A stretch of 47,497 nucleotides of DNA from a virus. Numbering within the stretch: the first letter of the stretch is position 1; each line of letters starts with the position of its first letter. Under the pieces are notes generated by a model. That model saw only the letters and a program-made list of their open reading frames with translations. It ran no database searches and was not told the origin of the DNA. The stretch lies in the IMG/VR virus record IMGVR_UViG_3300033979_000329, positions 1 through 47,497 of that record, one strand, 5' to 3'. Position numbers and translations under genes: made by a program. Below are positions 15,427 to 24,061 of the stretch, piece after piece.

Positions 15427-16161
15427 ATGCTGGTCAAAGTCGGCGGAACGGACGTTGAGGTGCGGGTCGAGTGCGTGCTCTCGGCTCCGCGGTTCGGTCC
15501 CTTGGCGAACGTGTTCGGCTGGATTCAGGCGTTGATGCCGCTTCATATTCGCCCGACGCTCGGGCAGGGGGCGCTGTGGGGGCAGGTGCTGGCTCGCCTG
15601 CTCGACCAGTTCAAGGACACGACCGAGTACATTCTTTGCACCGACTACGACTCGTTTTGGGATCAGCGAGTTGTCGAGGAACTCATCGCGACCGCGATGG
15701 TGTTTCAGTGCGACGCGATCGCCCCGCTTCAGGTCAAGCGGGAGGACGGCCGCCCCATGTTCACGCTCCTGAACACGCTCGACAACCCGCCGCCGAACGG
15801 GCAGACCGAACTGGACATGTCGTGGTTCGCCCAGCCGGTGCAGGAAGTGGACAGCGCCCACTTCGGCTGCACGGTCATTTCAACGCGGGCGCTACGGCGA
15901 ACGCTCAAGCCGTGGTTCCAAGATCAGCCGAACGAGGCCGGCGACTTCTCCGACGGGCGTACCGATGCGGACATTTGGTTCTGGAAGCAATTCAAGAAGT
16001 CGGGCAACAAGCTCTACATCTCGCCGCGAACGTGCATCGGGCACGGGGAGTACGTGGCGGTCTGGCCGGGGCAGCAACTCCAGAAGCCTGTGTACCAGTA
16101 CCTCTCGGACTACCAGGCCAACGGCAAGCCGAAAACTGCATGGAGCGTACCCCAATCGTGA
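15427..16161 (+). CDS. GT-A-like glycosyltransferase in the head module, 244 aa
   Basis: The ATG at 15427 follows GGAGG from the end of the terminator. A strand and metal-binding DxD (YILCTDYDSFWD, Asp73 and Asp75) is followed by a helix VVEELIATAM, as in GT2-like enzymes that look up a nucleotide-sugar. Later FGCTVIS, DADIWFWKQFK and the closing TCIGHGEYVAVWPG with a metal-binding His match small phage and bacterial GT-A enzymes. Its place between the capsid decoration gene and the connectors suggests that it glycosylates virion proteins; DNA is a second possible target given the TET-like gene. Confidence 0.72.
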   Translation: MLVKVGGTDVEVRVECVLSAPRFGPLANVFGWIQALMPLHIRPTLGQGALWGQVLARLLDQFKDTTEYILCTDYDSFWDQRVVEELIATAMVFQCDAIAPLQVKREDGRPMFTLLNTLDNPPPNGQTELDMSWFAQPVQEVDSAHFGCTVISTRALRRTLKPWFQDQPNEAGDFSDGRTDADIWFWKQFKKSGNKLYISPRTCIGHGEYVAVWPGQQLQKPVYQYLSDYQANGKPKTAWSVPQS

Positions 16162-16391
16162 GAATACGTCTGACGAGAAACTACTCGACCTACAGCGTCG
16201 GAACCGTGATTGACATCGAGCCGCCGGCGCTGGCTGACCGGCTCGTTGCCGATGGCGTGGCCGTCGTTGAAAGCCAGCGTGCCCTGTTCGTGGAGCAGGC
16301 CACCGCTGAACCCGCCGCCGAGCAGGCGGCTCTGACACCGCGACGAGGACGCCCGCCCCGTGCAATATCGCAGCCTGAACACGACGGTTGA
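16158..16391 (+). CDS. Small head-module protein, 77 aa
   Basis: The GTG at 16158 overlaps the upstream stop (GTGA); an in-frame ATG 18 bases earlier is an alternative. The N-terminal half (RIRLTRNYSTYSVGTVIDIEPPALADRLVADGVA) is a short beta domain of the kind found between capsid and connector genes in many siphoviruses. The C-terminus is Ala/Arg/Pro-rich and disordered. The last 32 bases overlap the connector gene. Function unknown, probably virion assembly. Confidence 0.7.
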   Translation: MRIRLTRNYSTYSVGTVIDIEPPALADRLVADGVAVVESQRALFVEQATAEPAAEQAALTPRRGRPPRAISQPEHDG

Positions 16392-16956
16392 GCCTGCCGC
16401 CGCACCGGTGACGCTCGCGGAGGCCAAGGCTCACCTGCGGGTGGACGTTTCGACCGACGACACCTACATCTCTGCGTTGGTCAACGCCGCGACCGAGTAC
16501 GCAGAGACGTACACCAACGAGTGTTTCGTGCATCGCAAACTGCGGATGCGGATGGACTTTTTCCCTACGGAAATCGAACTGCCCCGCCCGCCGATGGCGA
16601 CGGCCGGCACGACTACGGTGGTGACGATCACCTACACGCTCGCCAGCGGATCGACCACGACGCTTGCCGAGAATCGCTACCGAGTGGACCGCGACTCGAC
16701 GCCGGGCGTGCTGCGGTTCAACTACGGCGGTTCGTGGCCGGAACACCTCAGCGACTACAACGCCGTCACCGTGGACTGGTGGGCCGGCCGCGGGGCCGAC
16801 GGCGCGGCAACTTCGCAGCGGGTCAAGAACGCGATCCTGTGGATCGTCGGCCTGTGGTACGAGCGGCGAATGGCGGCCGACAACTTGCAGGCCAACGAGA
16901 TTCCTTTCGGCGTCAAGGCGTTGCTCGATTCTGCAAAGTGGGGAGCATACGGATGA
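16360..16956 (+). CDS. Head-tail connector protein (HK97 gp6-like), 198 aa
   Basis: After a GTG start come 'VTLAEAKAHLRVD', 'DDTYISALVNAATEYAETYT' and a C-terminal helical return 'VKNAILWIVGLWYERRMAADN', which is the phage gp6/Phage_connect family layout, with a beta insertion in between. These proteins form a ring under the portal. The stop overlaps the next start (ATGA). Confidence 0.85.
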   Translation: MQYRSLNTTVEPAAAPVTLAEAKAHLRVDVSTDDTYISALVNAATEYAETYTNECFVHRKLRMRMDFFPTEIELPRPPMATAGTTTVVTITYTLASGSTTTLAENRYRVDRDSTPGVLRFNYGGSWPEHLSDYNAVTVDWWAGRGADGAATSQRVKNAILWIVGLWYERRMAADNLQANEIPFGVKALLDSAKWGAYG

Positions 16957-17339
16957 GCGTCGAAGGACGGATCACGGTCGATGCCTTGTTCCACGACGCT
17001 GACGGCACGGCGTCCCTCAAGGTGTTGTCGCTGGAGTCGTCGATGGCGTTCGACGCGGGAGTCGTCGCCGTGGTCAGCGGCACCGCCGGCACCGCTACCG
17101 CGGCCGTCTCGACGGCGTCGTACCGCAACGCGGCCGGGGCGACGGTATCGCTGTCCGCGACCCGGCTGGCGTTCGTGTCCGACAACGAGGCCCACTGTCA
17201 GGCGGCCGGCAACCGGCCGGCGCTGTTCACCAGCGGAGGGCAGGTGGCGGTGACGAAGATGCCAGCCGGCACGCTGTTCTACGTATTCACGACTGCCGGC
17301 ACAGCGACCTACCGACTGCTCATGTGGGGGGAGACGTGA
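16953..17339 (+). CDS. Small beta-rich head/neck protein, 128 aa
   Basis: ATG at 16953 overlaps the connector stop. The protein is rich in Ala, Thr, Gly and Val with many predicted short strands and no enzyme motif. Sitting between the gp6-like connector and the head-tail adaptor, it probably belongs to the neck or decorates the capsid. No family recognised. Its stop overlaps the GTG of the adaptor gene. Confidence 0.7.
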   Translation: MSVEGRITVDALFHDADGTASLKVLSLESSMAFDAGVVAVVSGTAGTATAAVSTASYRNAAGATVSLSATRLAFVSDNEAHCQAAGNRPALFTSGGQVAVTKMPAGTLFYVFTTAGTATYRLLMWGET

Positions 17340-17656
17340 TCGATCCCGGCCGGCTCCGCGAGCGGGTGACGATCCAGCAGGCCGCCGAGACGCGGAACCG
17401 GCTTGGCGAAAGCGTGTCGTCGTGGTCCACGTTCGCGGAGCGGTGGGCGAGCGTCGAAGGCCTGTCGGGCCGCGAAGTGCTTCAGGCTGGGCAGCAGCAG
17501 ACCGAGGTCACGCACCGCGTGCGGCTGCGGTACGTGGGTGGGCTCAAGGCCACGATGCGGATTCTGTGGCGCGGCCGCACGCTGGAAATCACGTCGCTTC
17601 TGGAACACAACAACCGGAGCGAACACGAACTGCTCTGCGCGGAGGCCGTGGTATGA
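17336..17656 (+). CDS. Head-tail adaptor (Phage_H_T_join family), 106 aa
   Basis: I prefer GTG 17336, which overlaps the upstream TGA, over the GTG 12 bases earlier. The resulting start, IDPGRLRERVTIQQ, is the usual opening of head-tail joining proteins. WASVEGLSGREVLQAGQ and HRVRLRYVGGLKATMRILWRGRTLEITSL then complete the conserved barrel. It closes the head and docks the tail. Confidence 0.9.
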   Translation: MIDPGRLRERVTIQQAAETRNRLGESVSSWSTFAERWASVEGLSGREVLQAGQQQTEVTHRVRLRYVGGLKATMRILWRGRTLEITSLLEHNNRSEHELLCAEAVV

Positions 17657-18438
17657 GCATCGTTGGCATCAGCCTGCGGGCGAACATCGCGGAACTGCGG
17701 CAGTTGCAGGAAGGGCTCACGACGCTTTTCACTCCGCAAAAAAACGCCGAGACCACGGCGGCTGCGATTCGCAAGGCCGTGCGGCCCGTCTTGCAGCGGC
17801 TTGAGGAGATCACGCCGGTCGGCCCCACGGGCAACCTGAAGCGAGCGGCCGCGCTCAAGGTCGTGCGGTACAACCGCGATGGCGTCGCGGTCGGCCTTGT
17901 CGGCTACCGGCGTGCCGGTGCGGCGGAATCGACGAGCGCGGCTGGCGGCTCGGTTCGCGCCAGCAAGGACCGGGCATTCCACCAGTGGTTTGTCGAGCAG
18001 GGAACGCGGGACCGGTTCGTGGGGAAACTGGCTGACAAGCCGTTCACCCGCAAGTCCCACACCCGCCGCTACCGAAACGGCACGACGGTCGAGGTGCAGC
18101 AGCATCAAGTCAAGGGGCAGGGGGCAGTCATCGCGTCGTCATTCAACCGGCTCGGCCCTTTCAAGGTGGTCAGGGCTGGTGACGGCGAAAGTGGTGGCGG
18201 CCGCGTCCAGACCGACCCCGCGTACCCGCGAGCGTTTTTCAAGAAGGGGAAAAAGGGCGAGACGGCGATCAAGATCAACGCGTCGCCGCCCGGCGGCCGC
18301 GCCGGCGTGCCGCCGCTCAAGACCGCGTGGGACCAGACCCGCCCCGCCGTGGCTGAAATACTTGTCCGCGAACTCCGCATCTCGATGGAGCAGGCCGTCG
18401 CTGCCCTGCGGACGTTCGCCGGCGCCCTCGGAGATTGA
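17653..18438 (+). CDS. HK97 gp10-like tail completion protein, 261 aa
   Basis: The start overlaps the adaptor stop. 'ITPVGPTGNLKRAAALKVVR', followed by AFHQWFVEQGTRDRF and a C-terminal helix ending 'AVAALRTFAG', matches the HK97-gp10_like family. A basic insert of about 90 residues (TRKSHTRRYRNG, FFKKGKKGE) makes it longer than the usual 130-150 residues. It probably helps attach the tail to the head. Confidence 0.8.
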   Translation: MSIVGISLRANIAELRQLQEGLTTLFTPQKNAETTAAAIRKAVRPVLQRLEEITPVGPTGNLKRAAALKVVRYNRDGVAVGLVGYRRAGAAESTSAAGGSVRASKDRAFHQWFVEQGTRDRFVGKLADKPFTRKSHTRRYRNGTTVEVQQHQVKGQGAVIASSFNRLGPFKVVRAGDGESGGGRVQTDPAYPRAFFKKGKKGETAIKINASPPGGRAGVPPLKTAWDQTRPAVAEILVRELRISMEQAVAALRTFAGALGD

Positions 18439-18441
18439 CTC

Positions 18442-18873
18442 ATGCCGGTCCCCCGCACTCCCGAGGCCGTGCTGGCAGACACGCTCGCGGCCAGCCCCGC
18501 CACCGCCCGGCTGCTGGGCTTCCGCGTGTACCCGCTGCTGGCCCCTGAGGCGGCCCCGCTGCCGTTTGCGACGTGGAGGCGGGTGTCGGTGCAGCGGCCC
18601 GACGCCACGCTCTCAGGGCCGTCCAGCATGGCTACGGTGCAGATGGCCCTGGAACTCTACGCCGCGACCTACGAGGCGGTCCGCGAACTGGCCGACGCCT
18701 GCCGGGGCAGTCTGGATGGGTGGTACGTCCATCGGAATACTTCAGTAGACATCCGCAACGTCACGCTGATCGGCGAAACAGACGGCATCGTGACGCTTGC
18801 GGGGGGCGAAGCCCCGCCCGTATACGCGGTCACGCAGACGTATTCCATATTCTGGAAGGAGAATGAATCGTGA
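18442..18873 (+). CDS. Tail terminator-like protein (DUF3168-type), 143 aa
   Basis: Order in the genome (adaptor, gp10-like, this gene, tail tube) and the pattern 'TARLLGFRVYPLLAPEAAPLPFATWRRVS', 'MALELYAATYEAVRELADAC' and 'AVTQTYSIFWKE' fit the small alpha/beta tail terminator family that caps the tail tube. The next gene starts inside its last codon (ATGA-type overlap). Confidence 0.75.
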   Translation: MPVPRTPEAVLADTLAASPATARLLGFRVYPLLAPEAAPLPFATWRRVSVQRPDATLSGPSSMATVQMALELYAATYEAVRELADACRGSLDGWYVHRNTSVDIRNVTLIGETDGIVTLAGGEAPPVYAVTQTYSIFWKENES

Positions 18874-19304
18874 GTCAGACCCCGCACGACGGAACGGGAA
18901 CGGTGCTTCGCTTCGGCGCGTCCCTCTACACGGTGACGAACATCGTCATCAGCAACACGAACCCTGCCGCGGCGGCCGACGCGCAGATCGACATCGCGCA
19001 TCTCGGCCAGACGACCGGCGAGCAGGCGCTGCGGATGAACCGGCCGCTCGTCATTCCGGCCGAGGACGGCTCGTCCGGTCGGCAGATCACCTTCGACTAC
19101 TACGGCCGCACGATCCTGCTGGACGGAGCGACGGGCACGGTCCTCATCACGGTGGGCGGCACGGCTCTGATCGGAGCGACCGCCGCGACTCCGGCCACGG
19201 CGTTCTTCGCCACGGTGGCAAGCGCTCAGCTCACGCTGGCGACGAACGACGTTGTTCGCGGTCAGGCCGTGCTGAGCCTCGTTCGGACCGGTTCGCTGAC
19301 CTGA
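18870..19304 (+). CDS. Probable tail protein, 144 aa
   Basis: GTG start overlapping the terminator-like gene. The sequence is rich in Thr, Ala and Ile with strands such as TVTNIVISNTN, IDIAHLGQTTGEQALRM and RQITFDYYGRTILL. It has the look and place of a tail tube subunit. The following gene also looks tail tube-like, so the roles of the two cannot be separated by eye. Confidence 0.65.
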   Translation: MSQTPHDGTGTVLRFGASLYTVTNIVISNTNPAAAADAQIDIAHLGQTTGEQALRMNRPLVIPAEDGSSGRQITFDYYGRTILLDGATGTVLITVGGTALIGATAATPATAFFATVASAQLTLATNDVVRGQAVLSLVRTGSLT

Positions 19305-19322
19305 CCATGACGAGGAGTCGTC

Positions 19323-19682
19323 GTGGCAATTCCGATTCAGGGCTGCACCGTGACGTGGGGAACTGCCACGCTCACGGAAGTGCGAGCGGTTGAGATCGAC
19401 TTGCAGCGCGGTCCGCCGCGGGGCCGCACGACCATCTGGACGCTCGACCTCGGGCAGATTCGCGTACAGACCTTCGGTGTCGGCGAGGTGCCTGACTCCG
19501 AATACGGCAAGCGGAAGCGGCTCACGGTGAAATGCCCGGTCGGCACGGCGACGCCGCTCACGCTCCACGACTCCGACTGCATCTACCAAGACCGCGGCAC
19601 GCAGTTGGAACCCAACGGCGTCGTCACGCTTGCCCTCTCGTTTAGGGTGATGGACACCGTTGGTGCCCCATCAAACCCGTAA
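19323..19682 (+). CDS. Probable tail tube or minor tail protein, 119 aa
   Basis: A GTG start follows GAGGAG. A beta-rich protein with 'CTVTWGTATLTEVRAVEIDLQRG', 'LTVKCPVGTATPLTL' and a last strand 'GVVTLALSFRVMDTV'. It directly precedes the tail chaperone pair, the normal place of the major tail protein. Family not certain. Confidence 0.65.
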   Translation: MAIPIQGCTVTWGTATLTEVRAVEIDLQRGPPRGRTTIWTLDLGQIRVQTFGVGEVPDSEYGKRKRLTVKCPVGTATPLTLHDSDCIYQDRGTQLEPNGVVTLALSFRVMDTVGAPSNP

Positions 19683-19692
19683 GGAACACACC

Positions 19693-20040
19693 ATGTCCGC
19701 GTTGACCGCTGCACAGATTCTTTCCGCCGATGACCTCGGGCTGCTCAAGGTTGCCGTGCCTGAATGGGGCGGCGACGTTTTCATCCGCGTCATGAGCGTC
19801 GGAGAGCGTGACGACTACGAGCGGCTGTGGATCGGCAAGAAGGAAACCGGCATCGCCAACTTCCGCACGAAGTACCTTCAGCGGGTGCTGTGCGACGAGA
19901 GCGGGGCGCTGCTGTTTACCAACGAGCAGGTCGAGGCACTCGCGGCCAAGAGCGGCGCGGTCCTCGGGCGGCTGTTCGACAAGGCATCGGCCCACAACGC
20001 GATGAGCGAGAAGGACGTGGTGGAACTGGGAAAATCCTGA
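19693..20040 (+). CDS. Tail assembly chaperone G-like, 115 aa
   Basis: ATG at 19693 after AAGGAACAC. A helical protein with 'LLKVAVPEWGGDVFIRVMSVGERDDYERL' near the start, the usual opening of siphovirus chaperones (a short beta domain, then helices). It ends in ELGKS at a TGA right after a GGGAAAA heptamer, which allows a -1 shift into the T frame. G and GT bind the tape measure protein and help tube assembly. Confidence 0.85.
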   Translation: MSALTAAQILSADDLGLLKVAVPEWGGDVFIRVMSVGERDDYERLWIGKKETGIANFRTKYLQRVLCDESGALLFTNEQVEALAAKSGAVLGRLFDKASAHNAMSEKDVVELGKS

Positions 20041-20345
20041 ACGTCTCTCCAACGCGGCGGTTCATGTTGCGGCTTGCTGCCACCCTGCACATGACCGCTC
20101 GCGAACTCGGAGAGCGGATGGACAGCCGGGAGTTTTCGGAATGGATTGCACTCGACCGCTACTTCTGCCCGCTACCCGACCCGTGGCGTCAGACTTCGCT
20201 CGTCGCCACGTCGATGTTGGCCCCGCACTGCAAGGAGACGCTCAAGCCCGATTCGTTTGTCCCCGTGGAAAAACCGCCGCAGCACGCGTCGCAGGACTTG
20301 TCGGCGATTCTGGAACTGCGACGACAACTGGGCATCGTTGAGTAA
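19693..20345 (+). CDS. Tail assembly chaperone GT fusion by -1 frameshift, about 217 aa
   Basis: After codon 114 of G, slippage of one base back at 20028-20034 leads into an open frame from 20034 to the TAA at 20343-20345. This adds about 103 residues (ILNVSPTRRFMLRLAATLHM, then 'REFSEWIALDRYFCPLP'). The downstream frame has no good ribosome-binding site of its own, and the next gene is the tape measure, exactly as in lambda G/T. The -1 geometry (0 frame CTG GGA AAA) is correct for ribosomal slippage. Confidence 0.85.
20028..20034 (+). promoter_or_regulatory. -1 ribosomal frameshift site GGGAAAA
   Basis: The heptamer fits X XXY YYZ in the G frame (G GGA AAA), four bases before the G stop codon. 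Lambda uses GGGAAAG at the same place. It sets the ratio of G to GT. Confidence 0.88.
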
Positions 20346-20348
20346 GTC

Positions 20349-23147
20349 ATGGCAAACGTCCTTTCACTGGCGCTGAAGGTCACGGCTGACGCGTCGGGCT
20401 TGAAGCTCGACCCGGTGCAGCGTGCGCTTCAGCGGCTCGGCGACCAGTCCGACGCCCTGTCAGGGCAGTTCGCCAAGTTCGCCGGCGAGTCGTCGGCGGC
20501 GGGGGAGGCTCAGAAACGATTCGCGGACAGGTCGCAAGACCTCATCGACGCTTTGCGTGACGGGAAGATCGGAGCCACGCAGTTCGCTATCGAGATGGAG
20601 CGGCTGTCGGCGGCGGCCGAAGAGGAAGCGGCGGCATTTGAGCGGGCGGCGCAGATCACGGAGCAGAACCGCAGCGAGGCCGAGCGGTTTGCCCGGTCGC
20701 AGACCGACCTGCGGGCGCAACTCGACGCCGGCCGCATTACGCAGGAGACCTACAACCGAGCCGTCGAGGCAGCAGCGAAGAAACTGACCGACGCGGAGCG
20801 AGCCGCGGCCGGGCTTCCGCCGCGGCTCGACAAGATCGCCGACTCGGGGGAGAAGGCGACGCTCAAGTTCAACGAACTCTCGGGCGTGTTCTCGGCTCTG
20901 CCCGGTCCGATTGGCAGCATCGCCGGGCGAATCAGCGGAATCACCAGCGCCGGCGAGGGGCTGGGGCGGGTGTTTTCCGGTGGGATTCAGCAGGGGTTCA
21001 CGTCACTCGGGGCGTCGATCACGCCACTCATCAATAAGTTCACCGTCGGTGCCGCAGCGATCCTCGGCTTCGGGGCGGCGGCTACGGCCGTGACCAACGG
21101 CTTGCTCCAGTTGGAGGACCGCGTCGAAAAACTGGGCAACACGGCAGACAAACTCGGCGTTTCGTTTCAGTTCATTCAGACGTTGGAGGAATCCGCCCGC
21201 CGCAGCGGCACCAGTATCGACGCGGTCAGTGCCGCGTTTGGGCGACTGCAAAAGAACGTCCTCGGTGTGGACGAGGAGAGCAAGGCGGCAAGGAAGGCGC
21301 TGGACGAACTCGGAGTTGCTGCCGCCGACATTCAATCGCTGGAGCCGGAGGAGCAGTACCGCCTCATCGCCGAGAAAATGTCGCAGATCGAAGACCCGGC
21401 ACGCCGCACCGCGACCGCGATGGCGCTGTTCGGCAAGGCCGGTGCCGACATGCTGCCGTTCTTCCGCAACCTCAACGGCTCCGCACAAGACATCGAGGAA
21501 GTCGGCCGGGCACTCACTGGCATCGACCGGCAGCGCATCGACGACTTCGGGGCGGGAGTAGACCGGCTCGGCGTGGCAACGCAAGGGCTGGGGCAATCCT
21601 TGCTCTTGCCGTTCGCCGGACTGGGGGAAGGAATCGCGAGGGCACTCGCGCAGGTCACCGGCGGCATCACGCGGATCGTGGACCCCATCGGGAAGATACT
21701 CCAGCCGCTGCTCACGCAGATTGGCCGCAACTTTGAGGTGCTCGGCACCGTAATCGGCGGCCTCGGGCAGATCATTGGGGCGGTGTTTGAACCGTTTGCT
21801 GCGGTGGTCGATGCCGTATTCACGGCCGTCGAGCCGCTACTCGACTTGTTCAAGGGCGTTGTCACGTCGCTGACGAACGCCAGCGTCGAGACGGTCAAGT
21901 GGGTCGTCTCGTTCACTCCGCTCGGGCAAGTCGCGGCGAACATCGGTGCGATTGGAGACACGATCGGCCGCATCGTGACTGTCATCGTGACCGCGTTTCA
22001 GCGTGCCGGCGAGTTCGTGGCGGGCTTTGTCGAGAAGGTCGGATCGTTCATCTCACAAGGCCCGCTGCTCGACGCCATCGGCAGCACGATCACAGCCGTT
22101 TTCGGGTCTATCTCCAGCGTGTTTGGTGCCATTTCCAGCGCCATCGGCGGCACGGTGGGACGGCTACTGGCGATTGCCGAGCAGTTCCTCGGCATCAAGG
22201 CCGCGGCCGACGCGGCCGGTGAATCGGTATCACAGGCCGTGGAAGTTGGACCGCCGGAATGGTTCAACGACTACGAGAAGGCGGTCGAGAAGACTCGCGA
22301 ACTGGTCAGCAAGGCCATCGACGAGTCGGCGAAGTTCGGGCAGGCAGGGTTCGACGCGGCTTTGCAGTTCCAAGAAGCGGTCGCCGCGTTGCAGCAGCAA
22401 GCCGACGACGGCATCCTCAACGAAGCGGCCTACGAAAAGGAAGTGCAGAAGGCGAACGCGGCGTACCAGCAGCAGATCGAAGTGATCAAGGGCGCGGCCG
22501 ATGAGTCGGAACGGCGGGCCAAGGCAGAAGCGGACAACGTCCAGGGAATCATCGACGCCTACTCGCGGCAGCAGAACATCGACCAGAACTTCGGCGGGTC
22601 TGCGGAGCGGGCCAAGGCGGCCGAGAATCTTTTGTCGATTGAAAACGAGATCGCCCGCATCGAAGCGGAGCAGCAGCGTGCCCGCGAGGCCGGCGATCAG
22701 AAGGCACTCGACGCCGCCACGCAGCGGCTGGCGACGCTGGATCAAGTCGCTGCCAAGGAGCGGGACGTTGCCAGCGGCGCGGCCGCGGAGCGAGAGAAGC
22801 AGCGGGAACTTGAGGAGAAACTCCGCGACGAAACGCTGGCGAACATCGCGAAGCAGCAGGAAGCGATCCGCAAGGTCAACGAGCAGGTCGCGGAGAAGAA
22901 CACGGCGCTCGCCGAGCGGCAGTTTGAGATCGATATGGAGCGGATCAAGGAACTCGCGGACGCCCGCACCGGGGCAATCAAGATCAACGACCTCCGCGAC
23001 GGCGGTATCGGCCAGTTCTTTGCCACGCTTCAGGAAGACCCCGCGCTTTCGGAAGCCAAGAAGCAAACGAAGGAACTTCAGAAGCTCCGCGAGGACATCA
23101 AGAAACTGGAAGCCACCAAGGTTGACATACTCGCGGGGGTTGGATGA
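20349..23147 (+). CDS. Tail tape measure protein, 932 aa
   Basis: It is the longest gene of the window and directly follows the chaperones. The first ~130 residues are helical coiled coil (ADASGLKLDPVQRALQRL and onwards). Hydrophobic helices follow around residues 225-245 (FTVGAAAILGFGAAATAV) and 420-640, with many Gly/Ile/Val segments. A long charged coiled coil closes the protein (about 640-930: Glu/Lys/Ala-rich, 'EREKQRELEEKLRDE'). Residue count predicts a tail of roughly 130-140 nm at about 0.15 nm per residue, a family rule of thumb. The next gene overlaps its stop. Confidence 0.93.
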   Translation: MANVLSLALKVTADASGLKLDPVQRALQRLGDQSDALSGQFAKFAGESSAAGEAQKRFADRSQDLIDALRDGKIGATQFAIEMERLSAAAEEEAAAFERAAQITEQNRSEAERFARSQTDLRAQLDAGRITQETYNRAVEAAAKKLTDAERAAAGLPPRLDKIADSGEKATLKFNELSGVFSALPGPIGSIAGRISGITSAGEGLGRVFSGGIQQGFTSLGASITPLINKFTVGAAAILGFGAAATAVTNGLLQLEDRVEKLGNTADKLGVSFQFIQTLEESARRSGTSIDAVSAAFGRLQKNVLGVDEESKAARKALDELGVAAADIQSLEPEEQYRLIAEKMSQIEDPARRTATAMALFGKAGADMLPFFRNLNGSAQDIEEVGRALTGIDRQRIDDFGAGVDRLGVATQGLGQSLLLPFAGLGEGIARALAQVTGGITRIVDPIGKILQPLLTQIGRNFEVLGTVIGGLGQIIGAVFEPFAAVVDAVFTAVEPLLDLFKGVVTSLTNASVETVKWVVSFTPLGQVAANIGAIGDTIGRIVTVIVTAFQRAGEFVAGFVEKVGSFISQGPLLDAIGSTITAVFGSISSVFGAISSAIGGTVGRLLAIAEQFLGIKAAADAAGESVSQAVEVGPPEWFNDYEKAVEKTRELVSKAIDESAKFGQAGFDAALQFQEAVAALQQQADDGILNEAAYEKEVQKANAAYQQQIEVIKGAADESERRAKAEADNVQGIIDAYSRQQNIDQNFGGSAERAKAAENLLSIENEIARIEAEQQRAREAGDQKALDAATQRLATLDQVAAKERDVASGAAAEREKQRELEEKLRDETLANIAKQQEAIRKVNEQVAEKNTALAERQFEIDMERIKELADARTGAIKINDLRDGGIGQFFATLQEDPALSEAKKQTKELQKLREDIKKLEATKVDILAGVG

Positions 23148-24052
23148 GCGTCTACAACTGGCGAGAACTTCCCCGAGTCAACACGCACAAGATCGGCGAA
23201 CTGCCGAAAATGAAGCGGACGTTCGTCGTCACGCTCAACACACCGGACACCTCGTCGGCTGCGATCCTTGATACGCTCGGCTTGTATCACGGCGTGTCGC
23301 ACCCCGAGAAGTTGGACATCACATGCTCCAACATCGAGGTCAACGAGGGCTACGAGGAGTCGCGGTATCACGTTGAGGTCGTCGCGGACTACGAGGAGTA
23401 CGCCAAGAAGGACTCCGAGAACGACGACACGAAACTGCCCTGGGAGCGACCGGCGAAGTGGACGTTTCAGACGCAGGGCGTCGCCGTCCCGGCCTTGGCG
23501 TACTACGACGGCAGTACACAGAAGCCGTTGGTCAATTCTGCGAACGACTTTTTCGAGGGGCTGACGGTCGATGAGGCTCAACAGAAAATCATCATCGAAT
23601 CCAACCGCCAGTATTTTCCGTCGGCCATCGCCGCTGCGGTAACGAACTGCCTGAACGACGAAACGTACCTTGGGTTCGCGCAGGACTGCGTGAAGGTTCA
23701 AGGCATCAGCGGCGAGCAGGCTGTCGAGACGATCAAGGTGCCGAACGCGGACCAGACCGGTAGCCCCCCGCAGATCGAAGTGCAGTACTGGAAGATCAAG
23801 GCCGAACTGCTTTGCCGCCAGACCGGGTGGAACTTGCTCCTGCCAGACGTTGGCTTCAACTACATTGCGGCCGGCGTGAAGAAACGGGCTTTCGTCACGG
23901 ACGAAAACGGCCAGAAGATTGCCAGCGCGAACCCGATCGCGCTCAACGGCTCCGGTGGTATCTCAAGCGGTCTGCCTGCGGTTTTGACGCGACGCATCTA
24001 CAAGCGAGTCACCATGTCCACGTACTTTGGAACCCCACCAGCCACCTCATAG
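23144..24052 (+). CDS. Tail protein after the tape measure, 302 aa
   Basis: ATG overlaps the tape measure stop. The position is that of a distal tail or tail-tip hub protein. Visible: a beta-rich first half (WRELPRVNTHKIGELPKMKRTFVVTLNTPD), an acidic middle (EEYAKKDSENDDTKLPW), and a C-terminal half with WKIKAELLCRQTGWNLLLPDVGFNY. The mix of strands and Trp/Tyr residues fits a baseplate-type structural protein. No named family. Confidence 0.7.
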   Translation: MSVYNWRELPRVNTHKIGELPKMKRTFVVTLNTPDTSSAAILDTLGLYHGVSHPEKLDITCSNIEVNEGYEESRYHVEVVADYEEYAKKDSENDDTKLPWERPAKWTFQTQGVAVPALAYYDGSTQKPLVNSANDFFEGLTVDEAQQKIIIESNRQYFPSAIAAAVTNCLNDETYLGFAQDCVKVQGISGEQAVETIKVPNADQTGSPPQIEVQYWKIKAELLCRQTGWNLLLPDVGFNYIAAGVKKRAFVTDENGQKIASANPIALNGSGGISSGLPAVLTRRIYKRVTMSTYFGTPPATS

Positions 24053-24061
24053 GAGAGCACC

